Below are positions 51,013-60,900 of a stretch of DNA of 64,000 nt, one piece after another. The notes below the pieces were generated by a model. It saw nothing but the letters and a program-made list of their open reading frames with translations, was not told where the DNA came from and did no database searches. How positions within the stretch are numbered: position 1 is the stretch's first letter; the number at the start of each line of letters is the position of its first letter. The DNA lies in assembly GCF_963676285.1 (NCBI RefSeq), contig NZ_OY781063.1, positions 2,852,001 to 2,916,000 of the forward strand, given 5' to 3'. Origin of the DNA: an uncultured Sphaerochaeta sp. (GTDB taxonomy: Bacteria > Spirochaetota > Spirochaetia > Sphaerochaetales > Sphaerochaetaceae). Made by a program: the position numbers and the translations under genes.

Positions 51013-51968
51013 TGGCTACAGGATTTGAGATTGATGGAAGGGATTTTGATCTCATATGTGCCCCAATGAAGACATCTGACGAGACTCTCTCTGGCCTTGG
51101 GTTTACCCAACTTAATAGCAGATATGCAAAACTGGTTACGAAATACGACTGGAATAAGCTTACCCCTAATATCGACAAATACAAGCAGGATAGCTCTACC
51201 TTATCGATAGCGGCGGCTGGTTATGCTCCTGGTGCTCATAGGCGATTTTCTCTGACTAGCCCAGGTACGTATTACCTATCAAGGAGTGGCTCTAGCTTGT
51301 TGCTTACAGGCGCAACTACGTCAACTCTTACTTTTGCTGAAGGCGCACCTTATTACGTCCTCTGTGTAGGTGTTGGTGGTGGTGCTAGCGGAAGTGGAGG
51401 TAGCGGTAGTAGTGATGGTGTTGGGGGGCAAGCCGGAGGAGGATGTATGTTCTATCTCCAAGTACCAGACAGCCCGAACAAAGCTACGATAGTTGTAGGC
51501 AGGGGAGGAGGCTCGGATGCTGGGCAAAATGGTGAAGATGTTAATTATTGCAATCCAGGTTCAGCAAGCTATGTTAACTACGGAGGAAGCCAGATAACCA
51601 TGAATGGCGGTGGAGGCAGGAATGATGGAGCCACAGTATCCTACCCCACAGCAAATACGATAATGGGCAGAATTCTTTCTGTAACCGGTGCAAAAGGGAC
51701 ACATGGTACTGGAACCAGTCAATCTGCCCAGTCTCATGCTACGGGGGTAGGAGGAAGTGTAGGATGGTCTGCACATTCTGGTGGAGCAGCTCCTGGTGGT
51801 GGTGGAGGTGGTGGCGCATCAATTTTCGCAAACGGTGGACGAGGGGGAGACTCCAGTGCCGGAAGTGCTGGTAGTTATGGCTCTGGTGGGGGGGGAGGCT
51901 CAAACAGTTGGTTCAATGGAAAGGCCGGAGCAGCAGGTGGTAATGGACGTATTGATATCTACTATTAA
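51012..51968 (+). CDS. Glycine-rich phage tail-fibre protein
   Basis: Product of 318 residues. The N-terminal 110 residues are ordinary, and the C-terminal two thirds is glycine-rich, with runs such as GVGGGASGSGGSGSSDGVGG and GGGGGGGASIFANGGRGGDS. This resembles polyglycine-helix tips of phage receptor-binding fibres, where glycine loops determine host range. It starts inside the stop of the S74 fibre gene (ATG at 51012). Likely the distal adhesin working with the previous gene. Confidence 0.72.
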   Translation: MATGFEIDGRDFDLICAPMKTSDETLSGLGFTQLNSRYAKLVTKYDWNKLTPNIDKYKQDSSTLSIAAAGYAPGAHRRFSLTSPGTYYLSRSGSSLLLTGATTSTLTFAEGAPYYVLCVGVGGGASGSGGSGSSDGVGGQAGGGCMFYLQVPDSPNKATIVVGRGGGSDAGQNGEDVNYCNPGSASYVNYGGSQITMNGGGGRNDGATVSYPTANTIMGRILSVTGAKGTHGTGTSQSAQSHATGVGGSVGWSAHSGGAAPGGGGGGGASIFANGGRGGDSSAGSAGSYGSGGGGGSNSWFNGKAGAAGGNGRIDIYY

Positions 51969-51979
51969 GGGGTGTACCA

Positions 51980-52510
51980 ATGGCATTGCTCGATAAAGAA
52001 GAGAACTATATACGAATAGTACCAAGCAAGGAATCACAGGAAATGGTTGATGCCTATACTTACAAGGGTGTTGAGCATCGTACTAAAGAAAAGAACAGCA
52101 TAGCATACATATCGTACCTGCAATGGAATGCTCAGAAATTGACTGACTCCCTCTATAACGAAATGAAAGAATATTTCATAGCTTTGGGTTTCACCATAGA
52201 TGGCTCTATCAGTTCAAGTGAGGAACAAGAATACCTAGAGCAATACCCAAATCTCAAAAATAAGAAAACTGCCTATGACTTGGCATTTTACGAGTATTGC
52301 ATGATTACCAATTACCTTCAGGGAGGCGAGCCGCCTTCTGAACCATTGCAAATGTTGGAGAGCTATCTTGGTTGTGAGATTCCTGCTGATGTATTTATTG
52401 ACGCTCCACAGATACTTTCAATTGCAATTGGCAAAATTACAGAGACAGCGCAACAAGCATACGAAGAGGTCAAGGCCTTAAAAATATTTGGAGAGACGAG
52501 AGACATATGA
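51980..52510 (+). CDS. Phage protein of unknown function, possible fibre-assembly factor
   Basis: Soluble, acidic, mostly helical product of 176 residues (NSIAYISYLQWNAQKLTDSL, NKKTAYDLAFYEYCMITNYL). I do not recognise a domain. Its place right after two fibre genes is where chaperones for fibre assembly are usually coded, which is only a guess from context. GGGGTG precedes ATG 51980, and its stop overlaps the lipase start by 4 bases. Confidence 0.6.
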   Translation: MALLDKEENYIRIVPSKESQEMVDAYTYKGVEHRTKEKNSIAYISYLQWNAQKLTDSLYNEMKEYFIALGFTIDGSISSSEEQEYLEQYPNLKNKKTAYDLAFYEYCMITNYLQGGEPPSEPLQMLESYLGCEIPADVFIDAPQILSIAIGKITETAQQAYEEVKALKIFGETRDI

Positions 52511-53136
52511 AAACACATCTAGAGCTTGCACAACTTTTCAAACAGATCACCAAGTGGGACACCATTGGTACTGACACCCAATACAGGATTATCCACTACC
52601 CCGATGAGGTGGTAATAGTCTTCGCACCATCCAATTCACAATCGGACTGGAAAATCAACTTCAGCTTTCCCAAGAAGCCTTACAAACGAATGCCTACACC
52701 ATTCTATGTTCACGGTGGGTTTCTCGATGAATGGAAGAAGATCAATGATGATTTCCTCAAGGCTGCTGCTAATATCGACAAGCCCATTACCGTCATGGGG
52801 TGGTCTTACGGTGGAGCAATGGCAACACTCTGCTATGAGGATATCTGGTTCAATTATTTTCGAGCGAGGAATACCCTCCGTCTGGTCACCTTCGGTTCTC
52901 CAAGGGTGATAGGGGCCAAGAACTTCAAGAGCATTGAACACAGGTTCGACAGAACAACACTGTACGCAAATGGTAGTGATATTGTCACCTGCGTTCCACC
53001 TGTGATATTCGGGTTTAGGCACGTGCGCAATCTCACCAGAATCGGGAACAAGCTGAATGTGATTGGTTTGTTCAAGCCAAAGAAATACCATCACATCGAT
53101 GGGTATATTACCAGCTTGAGGGAAGTACATGAGTGA
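52507..53136 (+). CDS. Phage-encoded class 3 lipase-like hydrolase
   Basis: Alpha/beta hydrolase of 209 residues of the lipase class 3 type. The nucleophile elbow is VMGWSYGGAMATL (G-W-S-Y-G, Ser about residue 99), the oxyanion strand is PFYVHGGFLDEWKKI, and LVTFGSPRVIGAKNF plus ANGSDIVTCVPP (catalytic Asp) and a closing YHHIDGY (catalytic His) follow in the right order. It lacks a signal peptide, so a holin-like exit or virion location is needed. Context between fibre genes and a small membrane protein suggests a role in lysis or envelope entry. It overlaps both neighbours by 4-8 bases. Confidence 0.8.
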   Translation: MKTHLELAQLFKQITKWDTIGTDTQYRIIHYPDEVVIVFAPSNSQSDWKINFSFPKKPYKRMPTPFYVHGGFLDEWKKINDDFLKAAANIDKPITVMGWSYGGAMATLCYEDIWFNYFRARNTLRLVTFGSPRVIGAKNFKSIEHRFDRTTLYANGSDIVTCVPPVIFGFRHVRNLTRIGNKLNVIGLFKPKKYHHIDGYITSLREVHE

Positions 53137-53446
53137 TCCTGTCACTGTAGCTCTGATTGGCGGGGGTATCGCGCTGTTGAATGGCCCGATACTCCTAGCC
53201 ATATTCAACAATCACATCAAGAAAACGGATGAGACAAAGCAAATTCGTGAGGATATCACTCAACTCTCAAAACAGGTAGACAGAATAGGGGATGGGCTGA
53301 ATATTGGACTACGGAATGACAAGGTGATTTTCGAGGCGTTGCGGAAGAACAGTATCAATGGGGAATCTGAACGCCAGGAACAGATCATGGATGAGTATTT
53401 TACGGATTGCGCAGTATCAGGATTCAGTCAAAAACATGGACACTAA
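53129..53446 (+). CDS. Small membrane protein, holin-like
   Basis: Product of 105 residues with one hydrophobic segment at about residues 6-26 (VALIGGGIALLNGPILLAIF), then a charged helical/coiled-coil tail (ETKQIREDITQLSKQVDRIG). Single-span proteins of this size and layout (XhlA/BhlA type) often serve as holins or holin partners. It overlaps the lipase gene and is the last gene of the forward-strand phage set. Holin activity is inferred from layout only. Confidence 0.55.
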   Translation: MSDPVTVALIGGGIALLNGPILLAIFNNHIKKTDETKQIREDITQLSKQVDRIGDGLNIGLRNDKVIFEALRKNSINGESERQEQIMDEYFTDCAVSGFSQKHGH

Positions 53447-53494
53447 TACTCGTTCAATTAGAGAGGCAATTAATCTACAGCGATTAGCTACACT

Positions 53495-53695
53495 CTAAAC
53501 ATAGGATGTCATTTCCCACCAAGCACCTTTATCGCAGGAATTAATTGGAGGGAATTTCTCTCCAGTTTCAAGAGTGATGCTTTTCTCCTCGTTTGTAGGA
53601 GAGGGGGTTTTAGTTCCGTCAGTGTAATGATCCCAAGCATATCTTGCATGAGCCGGAGAATCCTGTCCTGTCTTATACAATTCACCTATTGGCAT
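53495..53695 (-). CDS. Small YjzC-like protein
   Basis: Basic soluble protein of 66 residues. PIGELYKTGQDSPAHARYAW, a middle strand and EKSITLETGEKFPPINSC with a closing KGAWWEM resemble YjzC-like proteins (a Gly-Gln opening, a TGE-PP segment and an aromatic end). Function unknown in that family. ATG 53695 has a well-spaced GGAGG. Its reverse orientation between the holin-like gene and the methylase operon marks the change from phage to cargo genes. Confidence 0.55.
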   Translation of the reverse strand: MPIGELYKTGQDSPAHARYAWDHYTDGTKTPSPTNEEKSITLETGEKFPPINSCDKGAWWEMTSYV

Positions 53696-53907
53696 ATTAA
53701 GCCTCCTAAAAGAATTATACATTCCGATAGCGATAAATCAATAATTTTCTGTAGATATTTCATACAATCTATAATAAAGTCTAGATAAGCTTATTAAGTA
53801 CAGCAGTTACTCGCTTCATTAAATTTGGGATATACAGAACTTGCATTCTTGAGTAATCTAATGTAGAACTTAATCAAGAATACTTAATAAATGCTAAGGA
53901 CTTTATT

Positions 53908-55035
53908 GTGGATGGTTTTAATTTTTCAATGATAGATTTATTCGCTGGAGCTGGAGGCTTGAGTCTTGGCATGGAACAAGCTGGCTTTAACGTGATTTTC
54001 GCGAATGAAATAGATGCCACTTCTGCCTACACCTATATTAAAAATAGACAATTATCAAAAGATCGTTTTTTTGAGGGAGATATTTCTGTATTAAACAAAG
54101 AATTATCAGAAAATGAATTTGATAATTGCTTTCTTGTTTGTGGAGGGCCTCCTTGTCAAGGGTTTTCGGAAGCAAATAGACAGAGATTAATTGATGATCC
54201 TAGGAATCATCTGTATAAAGAATTTTTATTTTTCCTAAAGTCGGTAAGACCTTATTTCTTTATCATGGAAAATGTTAAGGGAATGGTTAAGAAATCACCT
54301 GAAATACTTGAGAATTTCCAAACAGTCCTTGGAACGGAATACAATATTGCTGCACGTATTCTTAATGCTAAAGATTTTTCTGTTCCACAAAATCGTGAGA
54401 GATTTTTTGTAATTGGAAATAGGCTTGGTATTAACAGTTCGAGAGTGTTTGAAACAGCCCAACAGTTACCTCAAAGAAGATTTGTTCTTCATGATGCAAT
54501 TAGTGATCTACCAGAATTGAAACCAAATAGGAATAGAAACAGACCCGATTTGGAAAATGAAGAAATTGGTTTCAGAGAAAGGGAATATCACTATCCTATG
54601 ACAGAATTTAACAAATTCATCAACTCAAATAGAGTTGTGGATAGATTGTATAATCATAGAAATCGTTACAACAATGACCGGGATATTGAGATTTTTACTC
54701 GATTACCTCAAGGAGGAAATTCTCTTGATCCCTCCATCGAGGATATTATGCCTTATTCATCCAGAAATCATATGTTCAAGGATAAATACTTCAAGTTGGT
54801 AAATAATGAAATCTGTAAAACTATTACTTCTCACATGAAATTTGATTGCAACATGTATATTCATCCTACACAATCACGGGGATTATCCCCAAGGGAAGCT
54901 GCACGAATTCAGACTTTCCCTGATGATTATGTGTTCTATGGTGCTTCCAATAATTGGTACAAACAAATAGGCAATGCAGTACCAGTGAAATTGGCCGAAT
55001 CTCTTGGGAGGGCAATTAAGTTATGCTTAAAATAA
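53908..55035 (+). CDS. DNA (cytosine-5)-methyltransferase, first of two
   Basis: C5-methyltransferase of 375 residues. Motif I is MIDLFAGAGGLSLGMEQAGF near residue 8, motif IV with the catalytic Cys is CGGPPCQGFSEANR near 83, motif VI is FIMENVKGM near 121, motif VIII QNRERFFVIGN, and motifs IX-X are RGLSPREAARIQTFPDDY and QIGNAVPVKLA. All catalytic parts are intact. The start is GTG 53908 with AAGGA 7 bases upstream. It is A+T-rich compared with the host genes and overlaps the second methylase by 13 bases. Confidence 0.95.
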   Translation: MDGFNFSMIDLFAGAGGLSLGMEQAGFNVIFANEIDATSAYTYIKNRQLSKDRFFEGDISVLNKELSENEFDNCFLVCGGPPCQGFSEANRQRLIDDPRNHLYKEFLFFLKSVRPYFFIMENVKGMVKKSPEILENFQTVLGTEYNIAARILNAKDFSVPQNRERFFVIGNRLGINSSRVFETAQQLPQRRFVLHDAISDLPELKPNRNRNRPDLENEEIGFREREYHYPMTEFNKFINSNRVVDRLYNHRNRYNNDRDIEIFTRLPQGGNSLDPSIEDIMPYSSRNHMFKDKYFKLVNNEICKTITSHMKFDCNMYIHPTQSRGLSPREAARIQTFPDDYVFYGASNNWYKQIGNAVPVKLAESLGRAIKLCLK

Positions 55036-56114
55036 ACCACTTGGAACTATTTGCGGGGATTGGGGGCTTTAGGCAAGCAATGGAATTGTTAGCTTCTGAT
55101 TATAATTTTACATCACACTGTGTGGGTTTTTCTGAGATTGATCCATATGCTGTTCGTTCATATAAATCAAATTTTAGCGATGTAGAAACTAAAGAAATTG
55201 GAGATATCATCGCTTTTAATGAAGACCCGAAAAATATTACTAGTCTCCCAGATTTTGATTTACTAACAGGTGGTTTCCCTTGTCAGTCTTTTAGCATGAT
55301 GGGAAAGCAAAAAGGTTTTCTCGATAAAAGAGGAAATGTTTTCTTTGAGATAATTAAAATTCTTGAAATCAAGAAACCAAAATTTGTGTTATTGGAAAAT
55401 GTGAGAAATCTGACTACCCATAACAAGGGTGAAACTATTAAAATTGTACTATCAAGCCTAAAAGAAGCTGGCTACAAATATATACATTGGGATGTATTTG
55501 ATACTAATGATTTTGGGTTGGCACAAAGAAGAAATAGAGTATACATTTTTGCTTCGCGTGAAAAGCTTGACAACAATTTTGCCTTTTCCAAAAATGAGAT
55601 TATTTCTGTTTTTAAAACAATTTCTAAGAATGCAAATTTAGAGAGGCAGAAAGATGTGTTGGACATTCTTGAAAAAGAAGTTGATAAGTCTTTCTACCTT
55701 TCAGAAATCATAAAACCAACAATCTTGGCTGATGGCTCAGCTTCCTTTAAAAGCAAATCTGAAATCAATTGTTTAATAGCAAAACCGCTGACGGCTACAA
55801 TGGTTAAGATGCATCGTGCATGTCAAGATAACTATTATTCAATTGATTTTATTAACAGTCCAAATCCATATGATTATTTATCACAGAAATTTTCTAAAGA
55901 AGAACTCAAGGAAAAAGAAATAAGAAAACTTACACCAAGAGAAGCCTATCTTCTGCAAGGTTTTTCTGAAACTTTCTTCAACAATGCAAAACTGGCAGGA
56001 GTTAGTAATCATCAATTGTATAAACAAGCAGGAAATGCCGCAAGTGTAAATACTATATATGCAATACTGTATTATCTATTTATATACAAAAAGATTAATG
56101 AGGGGTTAGTATGA
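55023..56114 (+). CDS. DNA (cytosine-5)-methyltransferase, second of two
   Basis: C5-methyltransferase of 363 residues, clearly different in sequence from the first. Motif I is HLELFAGIGGFRQAMELL, motif IV GGFPCQSFSMMGKQKGF with the catalytic Cys near residue 89, motif VI LLENVRNL, motif VIII AQRRNRVYIFAS, and motifs IX-X are RKLTPREAYLLQGF and QAGNAASV. The target-recognition region lies at about residues 190-290. Two C5 enzymes beside one nuclease usually mean an asymmetric target with one enzyme per strand. It overlaps the endonuclease gene by 4 bases. Confidence 0.95.
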   Translation: MLKINHLELFAGIGGFRQAMELLASDYNFTSHCVGFSEIDPYAVRSYKSNFSDVETKEIGDIIAFNEDPKNITSLPDFDLLTGGFPCQSFSMMGKQKGFLDKRGNVFFEIIKILEIKKPKFVLLENVRNLTTHNKGETIKIVLSSLKEAGYKYIHWDVFDTNDFGLAQRRNRVYIFASREKLDNNFAFSKNEIISVFKTISKNANLERQKDVLDILEKEVDKSFYLSEIIKPTILADGSASFKSKSEINCLIAKPLTATMVKMHRACQDNYYSIDFINSPNPYDYLSQKFSKEELKEKEIRKLTPREAYLLQGFSETFFNNAKLAGVSNHQLYKQAGNAASVNTIYAILYYLFIYKKINEGLV

Positions 56115-57232
56115 TGGAACTTGATTTTTTTAGAATACATCATGAAAAGAAGCTTGGTTTTAAGCGAATCACTCCAACAGAATTAGGAGCTAACCCTAAA
56201 TCAAACCAGACTCATATAGGATTATATGATGATATTCTTACATTTTTGCCCAATCAAGCTGAAATTGATAATGCAATTTTTATCCATCGTGATCGTTTTG
56301 AATTTTTAGGTGTGTATTTTGATCGTATTGAAAATCAAAATGGAACATATCGCAGTCCAAAAATTCGTGTTGGAAGCCAGCATAGTATTTCTGTAGTATC
56401 AGTAATTCGAGACATCGCTTCATCTGAGAACAGAGATTGTGATTGGTTTCTTGTTTGGTTTGGCCTAGAGAATGAACAAATTGTTTTCCTTCTTTGCCGA
56501 CAAGATGATGAGGTTTTTACTAATTTAAAGAGAATTGGACTACACTTTACAAATAAAGGAGGTCGACTGAGTGAGGAGAATCATGAATTTAGAGCAATTA
56601 TTGAATATGTGATTGGCATTGTTAATCGTAATGGTGAATCTGCAATTATTGATACTGTTGCTGACACTCTCCACAACTTTTCAAAATCTTCGCGAGAGCA
56701 ACCGAGGATCAAAGGTTTTGATTTAGTGAAGGCAGAGGAAGTTCTTGCTCTTATTGGACGACAAGGTGAAATTTTTGTTGACCATTATTTATCCCTCCAA
56801 CAATCCCATAATTATATCTCGAATTACATATGGCAAAATAGAGATAAAGAGAGCGGACAGCCTTATGATTTTAGAATTGAAAGTTGTGAAGGAAATTCTA
56901 TCTATCTTGATGTAAAATCGACAAGATCGGAATTTGATAGAAAAATCTTGTTCAGTAATAATGAAATTGAATTTGCAGCGGACTGGATTCCGCGATATCA
57001 TCACAGGTATCAAATATACAGAATTTTTAATATGGAAGAAAAAACGGCTGATCTTAGAATTTGTCACAATCCGAATCGAGTCCTTTTGGATATTCATTCG
57101 ATGGTTAGCAAAATTTTTATTGAAAACCATTTTGCATATAAGGGAGTGAGTATTGAAGGTGTAAAAATTGGGTTATTGCCAACTATTCAAGAGCTTGTTT
57201 TTGACAGGGTGAAAGCAATAAAATTGGATTAA
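56111..57232 (+). CDS. Probable restriction endonuclease, DUF3883-type nuclease domain
   Basis: Product of 373 residues. The C-terminal third holds a PD-(D/E)xK-like core: PYDFRIESCEGNSIYLDVKS, giving Asp, then Asp-x-Lys, followed by RKILFSNNEIEFA, as in DUF3883 nuclease domains. The N-terminal half begins KRITPTELGANPKSNQTHIG, which resembles the B3-like DNA-binding domain of EcoRII-N type enzymes (T-x-x-D/E-x-G...H-x-G). So DNA recognition then cleavage is the likely order. Location after two methylases supports a restriction enzyme. The start overlaps the methylase stop (ATGATGG). Confidence 0.72.
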   Translation: MMELDFFRIHHEKKLGFKRITPTELGANPKSNQTHIGLYDDILTFLPNQAEIDNAIFIHRDRFEFLGVYFDRIENQNGTYRSPKIRVGSQHSISVVSVIRDIASSENRDCDWFLVWFGLENEQIVFLLCRQDDEVFTNLKRIGLHFTNKGGRLSEENHEFRAIIEYVIGIVNRNGESAIIDTVADTLHNFSKSSREQPRIKGFDLVKAEEVLALIGRQGEIFVDHYLSLQQSHNYISNYIWQNRDKESGQPYDFRIESCEGNSIYLDVKSTRSEFDRKILFSNNEIEFAADWIPRYHHRYQIYRIFNMEEKTADLRICHNPNRVLLDIHSMVSKIFIENHFAYKGVSIEGVKIGLLPTIQELVFDRVKAIKLD

Positions 57233-57271
57233 AATATTTACATAGAATCATTATAACCCTATTTAATTTTT

Positions 57272-57829
57272 TTAAAAATCATCAATTACGTTTTCAATAA
57301 ATATTGAGTCTTGACTTTTCTCGTATTGTTCTTCTAATACGAGTAGCGGAATGTAAGAAAAAACCATCATAATCTGAAAGTGTTTATCTGACATAGGATG
57401 TTGATTCATTCCCACAATTATTTCTTTTTCTCTTTCCCATTTGGCAATAAAATAATCTCCAATATTTTGTCCAATCTCTTGAAGATCTGCTGTTCCATAT
57501 TTTGCTTCAATCAGCATTATAAGCTTATCAAACTCAACAACTCCTTCATTGAAGTTATCAGCAGTTATAAAGCTTTCATTTTTAAAAACGAGCCTACATA
57601 GTTCATCATCATGTGTATAATGAAAATCCAGTAGATAATTATTATCAAAAAAGGTGGCTCTGTACATTACATCTTGATCAGGGGGGAGATTGTGTATCCC
57701 CCCATCAGCTTTGTTCAAATAAGCAGGACGAACAATTTTCTTATCATTTCTCAGAGCAATTTTTACCTCAGAATAATTCATCCCAAAATATAAGCTACTA
57801 TAAGCTAAAATCTTTTCGTTTTTTTCCAT
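57272..57829 (-). CDS. A+T-rich cargo protein of unknown function
   Basis: Soluble product of 185 residues, no signal or membrane segment and no family that I recognise. The layout is a beta-rich N-terminal half (MYRATFFDNNYLLDFHYTHD) and a helical C-terminal half (VEFDKLIMLIEAKYGTADLQ). Its base make-up matches the restriction operon, so it probably arrived with it. AAAGGAAAC precedes ATG 57829. It converges on the endonuclease gene with about 40 bases between. An immunity or defence role is possible but not shown. Confidence 0.65.
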   Translation of the reverse strand: MEKNEKILAYSSLYFGMNYSEVKIALRNDKKIVRPAYLNKADGGIHNLPPDQDVMYRATFFDNNYLLDFHYTHDDELCRLVFKNESFITADNFNEGVVEFDKLIMLIEAKYGTADLQEIGQNIGDYFIAKWEREKEIIVGMNQHPMSDKHFQIMMVFSYIPLLVLEEQYEKSQDSIFIENVIDDF

Positions 57830-57903
57830 ACCAGTTTCCTTTCTTTAGTATACCACAAGTCACAATTTTTACTATCGTTGTTCGATTTTAAATACCAAGT
57901 ACT

Positions 57904-60900
57904 TTATTCTACAAAACTATTCCCAAGCAGGTACCACATATTCCACTCATCATCCTTCTCAAAGGCATTCCAGATTTTCTTCATCTGACCAGAAGGAAGC
58001 CCTGAGAATTCAGCAGCCCCAAGACCGAAGTTTATTCCCCTGTCCCTGATTCTGTCCTCATCCTTGCTTTCAATTGCCTTGATAAAGCTGGAAGCCTCTG
58101 AGACCATCGGAAGGCCATTGCCACTGTAATACCTGTCCATGACTATGTCGGATATGTCTGAGCCGAATATAGGCATCATAGAGACCATCTGTGCAGAGAA
58201 TCCCCTGAGCATATCATCCCACATCTTATCATCATCATCTTCATCAGAGAATCCACCCTCAAAGGCCATGATCCCTGCTAGGGACAATCCAAGACCAAGT
58301 GTATTCTTCAGTGCCTTGCTGTACATCTGGTTCTTCATAGCCCTTGGAATGTCATAGACAATATTTAGGTTCTTGTTGAGCTGGCTTGTGAACATCAGCA
58401 GGTACTTCATGATGGTGCTGTTTGTATCGTAGATTGCGGCGGTATCCTTTGTTGTCCCCCCTGGTTGTGTCTCGTTTATCCATCTGGTGGCTTCCATTGC
58501 GGCTTGCTCTTCAGTCATGGTCTCAAGGTTGTTCTGGTATGCCCCGTACCAAAGGGTGTTCTTGATGAATCCATCAATGAACTGGATAGGGGTCATTCCT
58601 GCTTCCCCAATCTTCTTCACCTTCCGGCCCATTGGTGTCTTTGCCTCCAATTGTGCAAATGAGGAGAAGTCGATTGATACGCTGTGTCCACGCATCTGAG
58701 GTGCTTTATCATAGACATACTCACTTGTACCCTTGTAGTCGGTGGTCATGTGGGTAATTGCCTCAAGCAATCTCTTAGGCCCGAATTCCATAGCAAACAA
58801 TCCAAGAGCAGGTATCTGCTTAGCCATTGTGAGAATGTTGAATCCAAGCCTTGCCACGACCATGTTCGCTCTTACCTTGTTAATCATGGTATCCGCATCA
58901 TCGTAGATGTATCGCTTGTTTGCCACCCGATTCAGGAAGTCCTGCAGTGAGGTAGCGTAGTCCTTGCCTGCATTCATGGCGATGAGGTTGTACATGTCAC
59001 CACCACTCTTGTGCATCAGCCAATTGGTCTGGTGGAAGAACTCTGCACCTGCAATGTAATGCTCCTGTCTGGATACCATCTTGTTCCAGATCGAGAGTGC
59101 ATTGAGCTGGAGAGGATAGTCCCCTCCGGTTCTCTTGCGAGTCATGCTGTCCTCTGGGTTTTCCTGCATGTTCAGGTACTGGTCTTCCATGAGGTCACTG
59201 AAGGCGATATGCTCACCGGTGCGAATGAGGGGGAAGTAATTGGCAATCTTCTCAAGGGACTTGTTGTTTATCTTGTAGTAAACATCAGCTACCTCGTTGT
59301 ACCTGCCTCCCATGTCATTCATCAGCCAGTCACCGAATTGCTTATGCTCGTCAGTAAGGCTGTTAATAACAGTCTCCACGTCATTCCTGATGATATTCCC
59401 ATCCTCGTCACGTTCTATGACAAGCTTGTTCCCATCGGGGGAGGTGAGTTTATCCATTGCGTCCGGTTGCTTGGAGTAGATGTAGATACCGATTGCTTCT
59501 TCAAGGGTGAATTCCCTCTTTACAGCTTTCTCCTTCCCCCTCTTGTTTGTTTCCGTATCAACATCAATGGAGACGTGCTTCTTCAGGAGGCTGTCTTGGT
59601 CAATTTTCAGATCCTTCATTACCTTCTTGGCTTCTTGGTATCGCTTGTACTCCCCACGCTTTTCATCATCCAAGACACCTTCGATTCCTCTATGGAATAC
59701 GCCATTACCGTCATAGCCACCAAAGATGTATGGCTTGAGGGTCTTCTGTGCAGGGTCAATCTTGTCAATGAGCCGATTCATCGTAATGAAGTTGCGCTCA
59801 AAGAAGCTCAGGGCCTTGTTGCCTTCCTTGTCTGCCTTTCCCTTCAGCTTCTCTTGTGCCATGAATTCCCTGAAATCATCGATATTCTCGAAGCTCTTGT
59901 TGTTGTTTGTTGCAAGGTAGTCATTGGCAAGCTTGAAGGTATCACGCTTGAGAGCTTCATTCCTCATTGTTCTCTCGTACTTTGCTTCACTTCTTACGTC
60001 TGCAACAGCATTCCTGAGAGCAACAAGAGTGCGGATATCCATTCCCTTTGCAGGGTTCTGTGCATACACTCTATCGTCAATGAACTCAAAGAAGGGCTGG
60101 AGCTGGTAGGGAATATCCCTTATTCCAATCTTCCGTGCCTCAAATTCAGCGGACAACTCCTCACCAGTGGAAGCGTAGAGAATCTCAACGGTCTTGTTGA
60201 GCTTGTCCATGATTTTTGCATCATTGGTGCCACTCTTGCTGTAGGCAATATTCTTGATAGTCCTGTTTGTCCTGTCCAAGGTCTGCTTGATTCTCATGGC
60301 CTCGATACGCTTCTTCTTGAGTGCATTGAGACGCTTGTACATGCGCTTCTTTTCAGAGTTCTTCTTGTTGATGTTCTGGAGGTTGTGATACTTATCCTCA
60401 AGCTTGGCTACATTCTTCTCAACAGCCTCAAGCTCACCTTCCTTGTTCACAAGAGTATCAGAGGTTTCCTGCAGTTCAGCTTCAGTTCCCATAAGGTCTG
60501 CCTCAAGCTGGGATATCTGCTCCCTGGTTGTATTTACAAGGGTTTCCACCACGTCACCAGTAGCAAGGTTCTTGCGGATCATTTCCTTTACAACAGGGTC
60601 GGTGTCCTTTGCCTCAAGGAGTTTGCGAAGCTCTTCGTTGCCGAATGCCTCCACCTCAACACCTTCATCAAGGTATGTCCCCTCCACGTTCTTTTCGTAG
60701 GAGAGTTGTGGCAACATACCCTTGTGCTTGTAGAAGTCCCTACGGTAGCGTCTGAGGTCATTACGGATTGCTTTTCGTGCCTCTTTGTACCGGTATTCCG
60801 TGTCCTTTTTGTTTGCGAAAGCATAATCAAGGGAATAGAATTCTGTGGGAAGGTCATTGTGGATTGACCCCATGTCTGAGTTCTTCAGTAATGTCCTTAC

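Noticed and set aside
59011..60867. A 618-codon forward open frame opposite the giant phage gene
   Set aside because: It lies fully antisense to a gene with clear domains. Its product is an improbable mix of Leu, Val and Cys, and it has no ribosome binding site.
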